Shown here one piece after another: positions 33,287-42,462 of a DNA stretch of 64,000 bases. Each line of letters opens with the position of its first letter. Position 1 is the first letter of the stretch. Source of the stretch: Rhodovulum sp. P5 (lineage in GTDB: Bacteria > Pseudomonadota > Alphaproteobacteria > Rhodobacterales > Rhodobacteraceae); the NCBI RefSeq assembly GCF_002079305.1, contig NZ_CP015039.1:1261501-1325500 (forward strand), written 5' to 3'. The notes under the pieces were generated by a model. The model was not told the DNA's origin. It worked only from the letters and a program-made list of their open reading frames with translations, and made no database searches. The position numbers and the translations under genes were made by a program.

Positions 33287-35620
33287 GTGCCTTCATTTTC
33301 GAACACACTCGAGCAAGCCATCCACGCCGCACTCGCGCTGGCCAATTCCCGTCGGCACGAACTTGCGACGCTGGAACATCTGCTTCTGGCCCTGATCGAC
33401 GAACCGGACGCAGCCAAAGTCATGCAAGCCTGTTCCGTCGACCTCGAGGAGTTGCGAAAGACCCTGAACGAATTCATCGAGGATGAACTGTCGACGCTGG
33501 TGACCGATATCGAAGGGTCCGAAGCGGTGCCGACGGCCGCCTTCCAGCGCGTGATCCAACGCGCCGCGATCCATGTCCAAAGCTCGGGCCGGACCGAGGT
33601 GACGGGCGCCAACGTTCTTGTCGCGATCTTCGCGGAGCGGGAATCGAACGCTGCCTACTTCCTGCAGGAACAGGACATGACGCGCTATGACGCGGTGAAC
33701 TTCATCGCGCACGGCGTGGCGAAGGACCCGTCCTTCGGCGAACATCGCCCGATCACCGGCGCCAACGAGTTCGAGGAAGAGGCGCAGGCCGCCAGTTCCC
33801 AGAGCGAAAGCAACGACGCCCGGGAATCCGCGCTTGCGAAATACTGCGTCGACCTGAACGCCAAGGCGCGCGAGGGCGAGGTCGATCCGCTGATCGGCCG
33901 CGAGGACGAGGTGGAACGCTGCATCCAGGTGCTGTGCCGTCGCCGCAAGAACAACCCGCTTCTGGTCGGCGATCCGGGTGTCGGCAAGACCGCCATCGCG
34001 GAAGGTCTGGCCCGCAAGGTCGTTGGCGGCGAGACGCCCGAGGTTCTGTCGAAGACCACGATCTATGCCCTCGACATGGGCGCGCTTCTGGCCGGCACCC
34101 GCTATCGCGGCGATTTCGAGGAGCGTCTGAAAGCGGTCGTCACCGAACTGGAAGATCACCCCGACGCGATCCTCTTCATCGACGAGATCCATACCGTGAT
34201 CGGCGCGGGCGCCACGAGCGGCGGCGCGATGGATGCCTCCAACCTGCTGAAGCCCGCACTTCAGGGCGGCAAGCTGCGCTGCATGGGCTCGACCACCTAC
34301 AAGGAGTTCCGCCAGCATTTCGAAAAGGACCGCGCCCTGTCCCGCCGGTTCCAGAAGATCGATGTCAGCGAGCCGTCGGTCGACGATGCCGTGAAAATCC
34401 TCAAGGGTCTCAAGCCCTATTTCGAGGAGCATCACGACATCAAGTATACCTCTGACGCGATCAAGACCGCGGTGGAACTGTCGGCGCGCTACATCCATGA
34501 CCGCAAGCTGCCCGACAAGGCCATCGACGTGATCGACGAGGCCGGCGCCGCCCAGCACCTGCTGACCGAAAGCAAGCGCCGCAAGACCATCGGCACCAAG
34601 GAGATCGAGGCCGTGGTCGCCAAGATCGCCCGCATTCCGCCGAAAAGCGTCTCCAAGGACGATGCCAAGGTGCTGAAGGACCTGGAAACGACACTCAAGC
34701 GCGTGGTGTTCGGACAGGACAAGGCCATCGAGGCACTCGCCGCTTCGATCAAGCTGGCCCGGGCCGGTCTGCGCGAACCTGAAAAGCCCATCGGCAACTA
34801 CCTGTTCGCCGGGCCCACCGGTGTCGGCAAGACCGAGGTCGCGAAGCAGCTCGCTTCCACCCTCGGCGTGGAACTGCTCCGCTTCGACATGTCGGAATAC
34901 ATGGAGAAGCACGCGGTCAGCCGCCTGATCGGTGCGCCTCCGGGCTATGTCGGCTTCGATCAGGGCGGTCTTCTGACCGACGGCGTCGACCAGAACCCGC
35001 ATTGCGTGCTGCTGCTCGACGAGATCGAAAAGGCGCATCCGGATGTGTTCAACATCCTCTTGCAGGTGATGGACCACGGCAAGCTGACCGACCATAACGG
35101 CCGTCAGGTGGACTTCCGCAACGTGGTGCTGATCATGACCTCGAACGCGGGCGCCGCGGAACAGGCCAAGGCCGCCATCGGCTTTGGCCGCGACCGGCGC
35201 GAGGGCGAGGATACCGCCGCGATCGAGCGGACCTTCACGCCCGAGTTCCGCAACCGTCTGGATGCCGTGATCTCCTTCGCGCCGCTGCCGAAAGAGGTCA
35301 TCATGCAGGTGGTCGAGAAGTTCGTGCTGCAACTGGAAGCCCAGCTTATGGATCGCAGCGTGTCGATCGAGCTTTCCCGCGAAGCCGCCGCATGGCTGGC
35401 CGACAAGGGCTACGACGACAAGATGGGGGCGCGGCCGCTGGCCCGCGTCATCCAGGAAAGCATCAAGAAACCGCTTGCCGAGGAACTGCTGTTCGGCAAG
35501 CTGGCCAAAGGCGGTGTGGTCAAGGTCGGTGTCAAAGACGGCGAACTCGACCTGGAGATAGAGGAGCCGGAGAAACGTCGGCTCGACTCGAAACGGCCGC
35601 CTCTGCTGACAGCAGACTGA
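33287..35620 (+). CDS. clpA: ATP-dependent Clp protease ATP-binding subunit ClpA
   Basis: 777-residue AAA+ unfoldase that feeds substrates to ClpP. N-domain: FSNTLEQAIHAALALANSRR with HELATLEHLLLAL. First AAA module with Walker A GDPGVGKTAIAEGLA near 228 and second with GPTGVGKTEVAKQLA near 509; the ClpP-binding loop appears as AIGFGRDRREGED. Start is GTG at 33287, well spaced behind AAGGAAAGGAG; an ATG at 33233 lacks a site. The adaptor gene clpS, often adjacent, is not directly upstream here. Confidence 0.96.
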   Translation: MPSFSNTLEQAIHAALALANSRRHELATLEHLLLALIDEPDAAKVMQACSVDLEELRKTLNEFIEDELSTLVTDIEGSEAVPTAAFQRVIQRAAIHVQSSGRTEVTGANVLVAIFAERESNAAYFLQEQDMTRYDAVNFIAHGVAKDPSFGEHRPITGANEFEEEAQAASSQSESNDARESALAKYCVDLNAKAREGEVDPLIGREDEVERCIQVLCRRRKNNPLLVGDPGVGKTAIAEGLARKVVGGETPEVLSKTTIYALDMGALLAGTRYRGDFEERLKAVVTELEDHPDAILFIDEIHTVIGAGATSGGAMDASNLLKPALQGGKLRCMGSTTYKEFRQHFEKDRALSRRFQKIDVSEPSVDDAVKILKGLKPYFEEHHDIKYTSDAIKTAVELSARYIHDRKLPDKAIDVIDEAGAAQHLLTESKRRKTIGTKEIEAVVAKIARIPPKSVSKDDAKVLKDLETTLKRVVFGQDKAIEALAASIKLARAGLREPEKPIGNYLFAGPTGVGKTEVAKQLASTLGVELLRFDMSEYMEKHAVSRLIGAPPGYVGFDQGGLLTDGVDQNPHCVLLLDEIEKAHPDVFNILLQVMDHGKLTDHNGRQVDFRNVVLIMTSNAGAAEQAKAAIGFGRDRREGEDTAAIERTFTPEFRNRLDAVISFAPLPKEVIMQVVEKFVLQLEAQLMDRSVSIELSREAAAWLADKGYDDKMGARPLARVIQESIKKPLAEELLFGKLAKGGVVKVGVKDGELDLEIEEPEKRRLDSKRPPLLTAD

Positions 35621-35650
35621 TCGCCAGAACGGCGATACCGGACTAGTCAG

Positions 35651-35687
35651 GTCCCCCGCACCGAAAGGTCGCGGGGGACATTCTTTT
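35651..35687 (+). terminator. intrinsic terminator of clpA
   Basis: A 9-bp stem (35651-35659 with 35671-35679) is extended inward by ACC-GAAA-GGT, giving about 12 pairs with one bulge and a GAAA tetraloop, then a T-rich tail ATTCTTTT. It starts 30 bp after the clpA stop. Confidence 0.8.
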
Positions 35688-35699
35688 CCGGGATGGCTA

Positions 35700-37730
35700 T
35701 CACCGCTCGGTCAGTTTCAGTTCGATCCGGCGGTTGTGGGCGCGGGCCTCTGGGCTGTCGCCAGCTTCAACCGGCTGATACTCGCCGAACCCCGCAGCGG
35801 CCAGCCGGTCGGGGGGAAAGCCCAGATCGTCGACCATGAAGCGCACGACCGACAGCGCCCGGGCCTGGCTCAGTTCCCAGTTGTCAGCAAAGGCTGCCCC
35901 TTCGACCAAAGGCGCGTTGTCGGTATGCCCGTCCACCCTGAGGATCCAGTCGATCTCGGCCGGGATTTGATCCGCCACGTCCCGCAGGATCGACACGACC
36001 TTGGCGATCTGCTCCTTGCCATCCTCCGACAGCGTGGCGCTCCCGATCTGGAACAGCACCTCGGACGAGAACACGAACCGGTCCCCCTCGATCCGCACGC
36101 CCGGGCGCCCCGCCAGAAGCTGACGCAATTCGCCAAAGAACTCCGACCGGTAGGTTTCCAGACGCCGCGCCTCATCGGCCAAACGCTGCGCCTCTTCCTC
36201 CAGCCGCTGGCGTTCGGCAGCTTCCAGTTCGGCCCGGGCTCGCTGTTCCGCGGCGGCCTGCGCCAATGCCACGTTCAGCCGCGCCCCAAGGTCGTCGATC
36301 TGAACCTGTGCCTGCGACTCCCGCGCCTCGCTCTGTTCCAGCAGCGACAGGACATTGCCCAGATCGGCGCGCAGCGCAGCCACCTGCTGGTTCAGCAGGG
36401 CAAGCTTGCGCCGGTCCTCGGCAGAGCGTGCTTCCTCGGCCTGAAGCGTGCGGTTGGCCTCGGCCAGAAGGGCCGCACGCTGTTCGGCCGCACTCAGGTT
36501 CTGATCGGCCGCCTGCTCTGCTGCCAGCTTCGCGGCAAGCGCGGCGGCGAGACGGCGTTCGATCTCCGCCTTGTCGCCCACTTCATTTCGCAGCGCGGCA
36601 ATTTCGGCCCGCGCGCGTTTCAAATCGGCCTCCAGCGCCTGCCGGGCCCTGTCCGCGTCTGCAAGGTCATCCCCGGCACGGTCCAGCGCAGCCATTTGGG
36701 TCGAAAGCTGTTCCCCCAGCGCCTGACCTTTCGCAAGCGCATCGCCCAGCCGATCCCCCAGGGCCTGTTTCTCGGCCGCGACCGCGGCCAAGTTGTTCCC
36801 CAGCGCATCCCCTGCGGCCAGCGCGTCCGTCAGTTTCTCCCCAAGGGATTGCTTCGCTGCCTCTGCCGCGGCCAACAGGGTCAGCGTTTCCTCGGCCTTC
36901 CGGCGTTCCTCCTCCAGCACCAGGGTCATCGCGGTCAGTTCGTCTTCGGAGCCCGCCAGTTTCCGACGCAAGGCCTCTGCTGCCGCGGCTTCGGCCAGCC
37001 GCGCGGCTTCCTCTTCGGACAGATCGGCGCGCAAGTCCGCGACCTGACCTTCAAGCGCGTGACGGGCCGCCTCGCTATCAGAGTTCTTTGTCTTGAGATC
37101 CGCGATCAGGGCTTCCAACGCTTCGCGCTTGGCCGCGGCCAGCCGCGCGGCCTCAACCCCGGCGTCGATCGCCTCCCGGGCAGCGGCAAGGGCGAACTGT
37201 AGCTGCTCCTGCTCCGACATCAGCGCCTGTTGCGCCTGCTCCAGATCAGCACGGGTCGCCTCCAGTTCGGCGATCTCCTGGGTCAGGGCCGCGCCGCGTG
37301 TCCGCGCCGCATCACGCTCGGTCAGCAGCCGGGCCACCTGCGTCTCGAAATCGGCGATCCGCACACCGGCAGCCTCTAGGTCGGCCGCCTGCGCCGCCAC
37401 GCGGCCTTGCAAGGAGGCGATCAACGCTTCCCGCGTCTCCGCCTCGGCGCGCGCCTCCGACAGGGCCGAGCCGAGCGTGCCGAGTTCCTCTTCCAACTCT
37501 GCCGTGCGCGTGCGTTCGATGCCAAGCGCATTAGCCAATGCCGATAGTTGCGACCCGAGTTCGGAAAGTTCGGTTTCCTGCCCAGTGATCGTCTCTTTCA
37601 ACATGACCTGCATGATCATGAAGATCGACAGCACGAACATCAGCACCAGCAACAGCGCCGTCATGGCATCGACGAAACCCGGCCAGATCGAGGCCTGAAA
37701 CCGGTTTCCGCCGCGCCGGGTCAGGGCCAT
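35700..37730 (-). CDS. MotB/OmpA-type stator-like protein with very long coiled coil
   Basis: 676-residue protein. One N-terminal membrane helix (about 19-43) starts PGFVDAMTALLLVLMFVL, with Asp21 placed like the proton-carrying Asp of MotB/ExbD. Residues about 50-530 are Ala/Glu/Leu/Gln/Arg-rich and read as a continuous coiled coil with repeated ALGDRLGDALAKGQALGEQL-like units. The C-terminal ~115 residues are an OmpA/MotB peptidoglycan-binding domain (VDGHTDNAPLVEG, FGEYQPVEAGD, AHNRRIELKL). The start MALTRRGGNRFQ is 4 bp after the channel-like gene. Inferred: an ion-driven unit spanning membrane and cell wall; role unknown. Confidence 0.85.
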   Translation of the reverse strand: MALTRRGGNRFQASIWPGFVDAMTALLLVLMFVLSIFMIMQVMLKETITGQETELSELGSQLSALANALGIERTRTAELEEELGTLGSALSEARAEAETREALIASLQGRVAAQAADLEAAGVRIADFETQVARLLTERDAARTRGAALTQEIAELEATRADLEQAQQALMSEQEQLQFALAAAREAIDAGVEAARLAAAKREALEALIADLKTKNSDSEAARHALEGQVADLRADLSEEEAARLAEAAAAEALRRKLAGSEDELTAMTLVLEEERRKAEETLTLLAAAEAAKQSLGEKLTDALAAGDALGNNLAAVAAEKQALGDRLGDALAKGQALGEQLSTQMAALDRAGDDLADADRARQALEADLKRARAEIAALRNEVGDKAEIERRLAAALAAKLAAEQAADQNLSAAEQRAALLAEANRTLQAEEARSAEDRRKLALLNQQVAALRADLGNVLSLLEQSEARESQAQVQIDDLGARLNVALAQAAAEQRARAELEAAERQRLEEEAQRLADEARRLETYRSEFFGELRQLLAGRPGVRIEGDRFVFSSEVLFQIGSATLSEDGKEQIAKVVSILRDVADQIPAEIDWILRVDGHTDNAPLVEGAAFADNWELSQARALSVVRFMVDDLGFPPDRLAAAGFGEYQPVEAGDSPEARAHNRRIELKLTER

Positions 37731-37734
37731 GACG

Positions 37735-38934
37735 TCAACTCCACCGCTCACCCTCGGGGTCGAGACGCGACAGCGCCCGCCCGATCTCCGCCAGATCGCC
37801 GCGCAAGTCGGTCAGGGTCTCTTGCCTCCCGGCCGCGATCTCTTCCAGAATGCGCAGAAGCTGAACGTCGATGGAGCGCAGGCGCATATGCGCCTCGGTA
37901 TCTGCGAGAAGCCCGCCTTCCTCCACCCGTTTCTCGATAACTGCGACGGCGCGTTCCTGCCCTTCGGCCATGCGGGTCAACGCGGCGGTCAGGGCTTGCC
38001 GGTCGTCCAACTGTTGTTCCATCGCGACGCCAAGCGTGTTCACCGCCTCGACAAGGGTGCCCACCTGGGCCTGTAACGCATCGCGGGCGCCTTCGGACCG
38101 GACGAAGAGCGACTGCATCCCGTCCATATGCTCTGCCAACTGGTCGAGCGTTGCGGCCAGCATGCCGGCCTCGCCACCGCCCTCACCCTCTCCATCGCCG
38201 CTGGAAAAGCCCAGCCGCGTGATCGTCGACAGCCATTCTTCCAGTTCCCGGTAGAACCGGTTCTGACCGTGGCTTGCAAACAGTTCCAGAAGCCCCACCA
38301 CCAGCGACCCGGCAAGACCAAGCAGGGAAGAGGCGAAGGCCGTGCCCATACCCCCAAGCTGCGCCTCAAGGCCGGTCATCAGGCGGCCGAAGACCTCTAC
38401 CCCGCCCTCCCCTTCCTGCGGGGCGAGCGAGCGGATGGTTTCGACCACCGCGGGAACGGTCGTGGCCAGGCCGTAAAAGGTGCCGAGAAGCCCAAGGAAG
38501 ATCAGCAGATTGGTAATGTAGCGCGTGATATCCCGCGCCTCGTCGATCCGGGTGGCGACGGATTCAAGGATTGACCGGGCCGAGGCGGAACTGATCTGCA
38601 TCCGCTTTTCGCGCTTGCGCAAAAGCGCCGCCAGCGGGGCCAGAAGCCGCGGCGCGCGCGTGATCTCATGCCCCGGGGTCCGGGCGACGAACCCCTCGAT
38701 CCAATGAACCGAGGCAATCAACTGGATCACCTGCAGGAAGCAGGCCATCACCCCGATGACGAAGACAAACAGAATCGCGCCGTTCAGATAGGGGTTGGCG
38801 AGAAAGACGGGCTGAACACTGGGAAAGGCAACATAAGCCCCGGCCGAGAACAGCCCGACCGCGAACAGCATCAGGAAGATTTGGCGCAGCGGGCGGGAAA
38901 ATTGAGGCTCCGCTTCGCGCTCGGTCATCGCCAT
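37735..38934 (-). CDS. MotA/TolQ/ExbB-type proton channel-like protein
   Basis: 399-residue inner-membrane protein. Hydrophobic segments lie near 18-38, 50-72, 138-160 and 190-215; the last two, YITNLLIFLGLLGTFYGLAT and GMGTAFASSLLGLAGSLVVG, match the conserved MotA/TolQ/ExbB channel region. After about residue 220 comes a roughly 180-residue soluble, helix-prone tail (QLDDRQALTAALTRMAEGQE, LLRILEEIAAGRQETLTDLR) much longer than in ExbB. It sits 4 bp upstream of the MotB/OmpA-type gene, so the two surely act together. Confidence 0.85.
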   Translation of the reverse strand: MAMTEREAEPQFSRPLRQIFLMLFAVGLFSAGAYVAFPSVQPVFLANPYLNGAILFVFVIGVMACFLQVIQLIASVHWIEGFVARTPGHEITRAPRLLAPLAALLRKREKRMQISSASARSILESVATRIDEARDITRYITNLLIFLGLLGTFYGLATTVPAVVETIRSLAPQEGEGGVEVFGRLMTGLEAQLGGMGTAFASSLLGLAGSLVVGLLELFASHGQNRFYRELEEWLSTITRLGFSSGDGEGEGGGEAGMLAATLDQLAEHMDGMQSLFVRSEGARDALQAQVGTLVEAVNTLGVAMEQQLDDRQALTAALTRMAEGQERAVAVIEKRVEEGGLLADTEAHMRLRSIDVQLLRILEEIAAGRQETLTDLRGDLAEIGRALSRLDPEGERWS

Positions 38935-39001
38935 AGGCTGGGCCCTGCCCGGTTTTTTCCTTGAAGTTAAGCCTATTGCATGAAAACCCGCGCCACAAGA
39001 A

Positions 39002-39562
39002 TCAAAGCCGCGACATAGCGCGGACGCGATCCGCCAGCCATGAAAGATCTGCGTCCTCGATGCCGAGTTCCGCCAGATGGGCCGCGGTATTGAACAGGTA
39101 TTCGTCGTTCGGCCCCATCCCGCCGCGGGCGCGTGCGATGATCTCGGCTTGATCCTCCAGCGGCAGGCCCCCGCAATACTGAACATGCTCGGGGTCGATG
39201 ACATAGGCCAGAACCGTCTGCACGCCGGGTCCGTCCTCGAACGTGACCTCGACCTCGGTCTCCAGATAGGCCGAGGAAATCAGTTCGCGTTCGCGCAAAT
39301 AGGCAAGCGTGTCCGCCTCCGTCCCGGTCTCGGCCCGCAGCGCCAGCCCGTGGCACGACGCCCCCGGCATCGAGTCGAGCGCCAGAACCAGCCCCGGCTC
39401 CGTCTCTGTCCCGCGATGGTGGATGGAGCGCATGCAGAAGCTGCGATGCCAGCCGTCAAGCCGCGCAAGGCGCCGGTCGGCCACCGGGAAACCGGGGTTC
39501 CACAAAAGCGATCCATATCCGAAAACCCAAAGCCCGTCGCGCATTCCACTGGTCCCTGCCAT
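39002..39562 (-). CDS. ChaC-type gamma-glutamylcyclotransferase
   Basis: 186-residue protein of the glutathione-specific cyclotransferase (ChaC) family, releasing 5-oxoproline from glutathione. The substrate-binding VFGYGSLLWNPGFPV is near the N-terminus, and the catalytic Glu is probably in RERELISSAYLE. Start at MAGTSGMRDGLW follows CAGGGGGCAC; ATG 39544 is an alternative. It is divergent from the DUF2125 gene. Confidence 0.88.
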   Translation of the reverse strand: MAGTSGMRDGLWVFGYGSLLWNPGFPVADRRLARLDGWHRSFCMRSIHHRGTETEPGLVLALDSMPGASCHGLALRAETGTEADTLAYLRERELISSAYLETEVEVTFEDGPGVQTVLAYVIDPEHVQYCGGLPLEDQAEIIARARGGMGPNDEYLFNTAAHLAELGIEDADLSWLADRVRAMSRL

Positions 39563-39610
39563 GTGCCCCCTGTAAACCCTATTCGAGAGAGCGGGAAAAG
39601 GGGCAGGTCG

Positions 39611-40612
39611 ATGCGGCGTGTTCTGATGGTTCTTCTGGCGACGGCCGCAATCTGGTCGGGTTACTGGCTGGTCAGCGCGCGCCTGCTGGAGTCGGGTTTG
39701 CAGGTCTGGCTGGAGGAGCGGCGCAGCGAAAGCTGGGTCGCCGATGCCGGCAAGATCGGCGTGACCGGGTTTCCGACCGCGTTCAACGCGGCGATCACCG
39801 GTCTGACGCTGGCCGACCCGGACACTGGCCTCGCCTGGGCAGCGCCAGAATTTCGCTTCGCAGCGAAAAGCTACAAGCCCCATGAAATCCACGCCACATG
39901 GCCGGACCGCCAGCAACTGTCGACGCCGGACCAGAAGATCGACATCGGGGCACAGCGGATGCAGGCCGCCCTGCATTTCCGCCCCGGCCCGGCGCTGGCA
40001 CTGACCCACGGTCAGGCCGATCTGGACGGGTTCACCCTCATCTCGACCGCGGGCTGGACGGCCGACATGGCCGGTGCAAGCCTTGTGGCGGATGCGGAAG
40101 ACGGGGCCGAGGCCCGCTATAGCATCGCCTTTGAGGCCAGCCAGATGCGACCACCCGCGCCGCTGGTTGCGATGCTCGACCGGGCCGGTATCCTGCCCGA
40201 CCTGTTCGACCACCTTCGCCTTCAGGCGCTTGTCGATTTCGACACCGAGTGGGACCGCCACGCCATCGAAGACCGGCGCCCGCAGATCACCCGGCTGGAC
40301 CTGACGATGCTGGACGCGAAGTGGGGTGACCTTGCCGTGCAGGCGGCGGGCGCGCTGGATGTAGACGCCGATGGCCTGCCCACAGGCGATGTCACCCTGC
40401 GGGCCACGAACTGGCGGGACATGATCGCAATCGCCCGTGCCTCGGGCCGGTTGTCCGACGGGGTCGCCGATCAGGTGGAGGCAACGCTCGGCCTGATCGC
40501 GGGGCTGTCGGGACGGCCCGAGACCATCGATGTGCCCCTGCGCTTTGCCCGCGGGCTGACATGGCTTGGCCCTGTGCCGCTTGGCCCCGCGCCCGATTTC
40601 AGCATCCGGTAG
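39611..40612 (+). CDS. DUF2125 domain protein
   Basis: 333-residue protein with an N-terminal signal anchor (MRRVLMVLLATAAIWSGYWL) followed by LEERRSESWVADAGKIGVTG and FPTAFNAAITGLTLADP, typical of the alphaproteobacterial DUF2125 family of AsmA/lipid-transport-like envelope proteins. The rest is beta-rich, low in Cys. Function is unknown; an envelope location is inferred. ATG preceded by AAAAGGGGCAGG. The stop codon lies inside an inverted repeat shared with the convergent extensin-like gene. Confidence 0.85.
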   Translation: MRRVLMVLLATAAIWSGYWLVSARLLESGLQVWLEERRSESWVADAGKIGVTGFPTAFNAAITGLTLADPDTGLAWAAPEFRFAAKSYKPHEIHATWPDRQQLSTPDQKIDIGAQRMQAALHFRPGPALALTHGQADLDGFTLISTAGWTADMAGASLVADAEDGAEARYSIAFEASQMRPPAPLVAMLDRAGILPDLFDHLRLQALVDFDTEWDRHAIEDRRPQITRLDLTMLDAKWGDLAVQAAGALDVDADGLPTGDVTLRATNWRDMIAIARASGRLSDGVADQVEATLGLIAGLSGRPETIDVPLRFARGLTWLGPVPLGPAPDFSIR

Positions 40613-40631
40613 CCCGGGCCCGGCCTACCGG
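40606..40631. terminator. convergent-gene hairpin containing both stop codons
   Basis: A 7-bp inverted repeat (40606-40612 with 40625-40631) surrounds a G/C-rich 12-nt centre. The DUF2125 stop (40610-40612) and the extensin-like stop (40625-40627, minus) are both within the stem arms, so one hairpin could end both transcripts. No T run on either side. Confidence 0.5.
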
Positions 40632-41548
40632 CAGTAGGGACCACTGCGATAGCGCGCCGTGTCCAGGTGGAAGTGATCCTGGTGAAACCGGTCGGAACGC
40701 GGGCCCAGAACCGTGCCGAACGGGCCGCAGGCGGCCGCATGCATCTTTCGCAAAAGCTTGCCCTGCACCGGATCGGTCCAGCCTTTCAGCACGCTCAGCG
40801 CCACGCCGTTCTTGAGGTTGATGGCCGCCACGTCCACCGCCTTGCCCCGGCCATGTTCGGAAATCTTCGCGCCGGGCTGGTTGTTCCGGGTCCGGCACGC
40901 ATAGTCGGCGACCACCCGGATCGACCCGACACCGCCACCAAGGCGCCCGACCGCGGGTTTCACACCCTTGGCCACCCATGTCTTCAGCGCCCGCGCGGTA
41001 TCGCAGTCCATCGTTGCGGGCCGGGTCAGCGGCACCCCGTCGACAGAACTGACCCGCACCGGCCGTGCCACGCCGCAACCGCGGAGCCGCCCCGGGATCG
41101 GCGCAAGGCTTTGCCCGCGGATCGCCTTGTCACCACAAACGGCCCCCTGCGGTCCCGTCACCACGGTCGAGGGCTGGCTGCGCACCCCCGCCGCGGTGAG
41201 TGAGGCGGTCTGATAGGGTGTCCGGGGGCGCGGCTCCGGCCGGGCCGAACGGGTCAACGCAACCGAACTCGACACCTCGACCACCCGGGTCGGCACCCCG
41301 GCGCGCGCCGGCCGCAACCTGGGACGAAGGCCAGCCCCGGCCCCCGACGGGGCGGCAGCGCCGATGGACGGACGCGGCATCGGGCGAATGGTAGCATCGT
41401 CGCGCACCACGACAGGCGCCATTGCCGCCGAATTCTCCGCCACCACCGGACGCGGGACGGGACGGGGCGACGCATCGGGCACCCGCGCGGCCCCCTGCCC
41501 CGCGACCAGCGCCAGGATCAGCGCGGATATCAGGGTGCGCCCGGTCAA
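40625..41548 (-). CDS. extensin-like C-domain protein (putative peptidoglycan peptidase)
   Basis: About 307-residue secreted protein. A signal peptide ([20 protein letters not shown]) precedes a Pro/Arg-rich stretch of roughly 100 residues and a C-terminal extensin-like domain of the M15/LAS peptidase type: SEHGRGKAVDVAAI with His and Asp metal ligands, and QDHFHLDTARYRSG with the second His pair. The start is inferred to be TTG at 41548, overlapping the upstream tyrosine-pathway gene's stop (TTGA), with AAGG ahead; no ATG or GTG fits the signal peptide. Likely periplasmic cell-wall hydrolase. Confidence 0.8.
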   Translation of the reverse strand: MTGRTLISALILALVAGQGAARVPDASPRPVPRPVVAENSAAMAPVVVRDDATIRPMPRPSIGAAAPSGAGAGLRPRLRPARAGVPTRVVEVSSSVALTRSARPEPRPRTPYQTASLTAAGVRSQPSTVVTGPQGAVCGDKAIRGQSLAPIPGRLRGCGVARPVRVSSVDGVPLTRPATMDCDTARALKTWVAKGVKPAVGRLGGGVGSIRVVADYACRTRNNQPGAKISEHGRGKAVDVAAINLKNGVALSVLKGWTDPVQGKLLRKMHAAACGPFGTVLGPRSDRFHQDHFHLDTARYRSGPYCR

Positions 41549-42462
41549 CGTGCCTTGGCCCGCCCGAAATCCGGGGCGTCCGTATCCTGCCCGGCCTCGA
41601 TGATACCGCGGCGGATCGCACGGGTCCGCGTGAAATAGTCGAACAGCAACTCGCCATCGCCGGACCGGATCGCCCGCTGCAGGGCGAACAGCTCTTCGGT
41701 GAAGCGACCAAGGATTTCCAGGGTGGCGTCCTTGTTGGTCAGGAACACGTCGCGCCACATCGTCGGGTCAGACGCGGCAATCCGGGTGAAATCGCGGAAA
41801 CCCGCGGCGGAATACTTTATCACCTCGCTATCGGTGACGCGGCGCAGATCGTCGGCCACCCCCACCATGGTATAGGCGATCAGGTGCGGCGCATGGCTGG
41901 TTACCGCCAGAACAAGATCATGGTGATCGGCGTCCATCAGGTCGACATGGGCCCCCATGCCTTCCCAAAGCGCGCGCAGCCTGTCGATGGCCCCGACATC
42001 GGCATTGCCCGACGGCACCAGCAGGCACCAGCGGTTGTCGAACAATTCGGCATAGCCAGAGCGGGGCCCGGAATGCTCCGTCCCGGCCAATGGGTGACCG
42101 GGGATGAAATGCACGCCTTCGGGAATATGCGGGTCGACCGCCGAAATCACCGCCCGCTTGACCGATCCGACATCGGTAACCGTGGCGCCGGGTTTCAGAT
42201 GCGGGGCGATTTCACGGGCCACGGCCCCCATCGCGCCGACGGGCACCGCAAGGACAACAAGATCGGCCCCCTCGACCGCCTCGGCGGCGGTATCCACCAC
42301 CCGGTCGCACAATCCGATCTCTTGCGCGATGGCGCGGGTTTCCGCAGACCGGGCGGTGCCCACGATCTCACCCGCCAGATTGCCGCGACGCATGGCATGG
42401 GCCATCGACCCCGCGATCAGCCCCAGACCGATCAGCGCAACGCGGTCATACAGCACGGGCAT
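41545..42462 (-). CDS. prephenate/arogenate dehydrogenase family protein
   Basis: 305-residue TyrA-type dehydrogenase of tyrosine biosynthesis. The N-terminal Rossmann motif [15 protein letters not shown] binds NAD(P); the catalytic region has [12 protein letters not shown] with the essential His. No ACT or chorismate mutase domain is fused, as in the TyrC/cyclohexadienyl type. It overlaps hisC by 17 bp, a pairing that implies HisC supplies the aromatic aminotransferase step. Confidence 0.92.
   Translation of the reverse strand: MPVLYDRVALIGLGLIAGSMAHAMRRGNLAGEIVGTARSAETRAIAQEIGLCDRVVDTAAEAVEGADLVVLAVPVGAMGAVAREIAPHLKPGATVTDVGSVKRAVISAVDPHIPEGVHFIPGHPLAGTEHSGPRSGYAELFDNRWCLLVPSGNADVGAIDRLRALWEGMGAHVDLMDADHHDLVLAVTSHAPHLIAYTMVGVADDLRRVTDSEVIKYSAAGFRDFTRIAASDPTMWRDVFLTNKDATLEILGRFTEELFALQRAIRSGDGELLFDYFTRTRAIRRGIIEAGQDTDAPDFGRAKAR

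Noticed and set aside
33293..35332. 679-codon open frame antisense to clpA (and similar ones over fusA, groL and tuf)
   Set aside because: Each lies wholly within a certain gene on the opposite strand and has no start signal or family motif.
35700..38934. Zorya defence system
   Set aside because: Only the channel/stator-like pair is present; no ZorC, ZorD or ZorE-like helicase or nuclease is nearby, and the neighbours are housekeeping genes.
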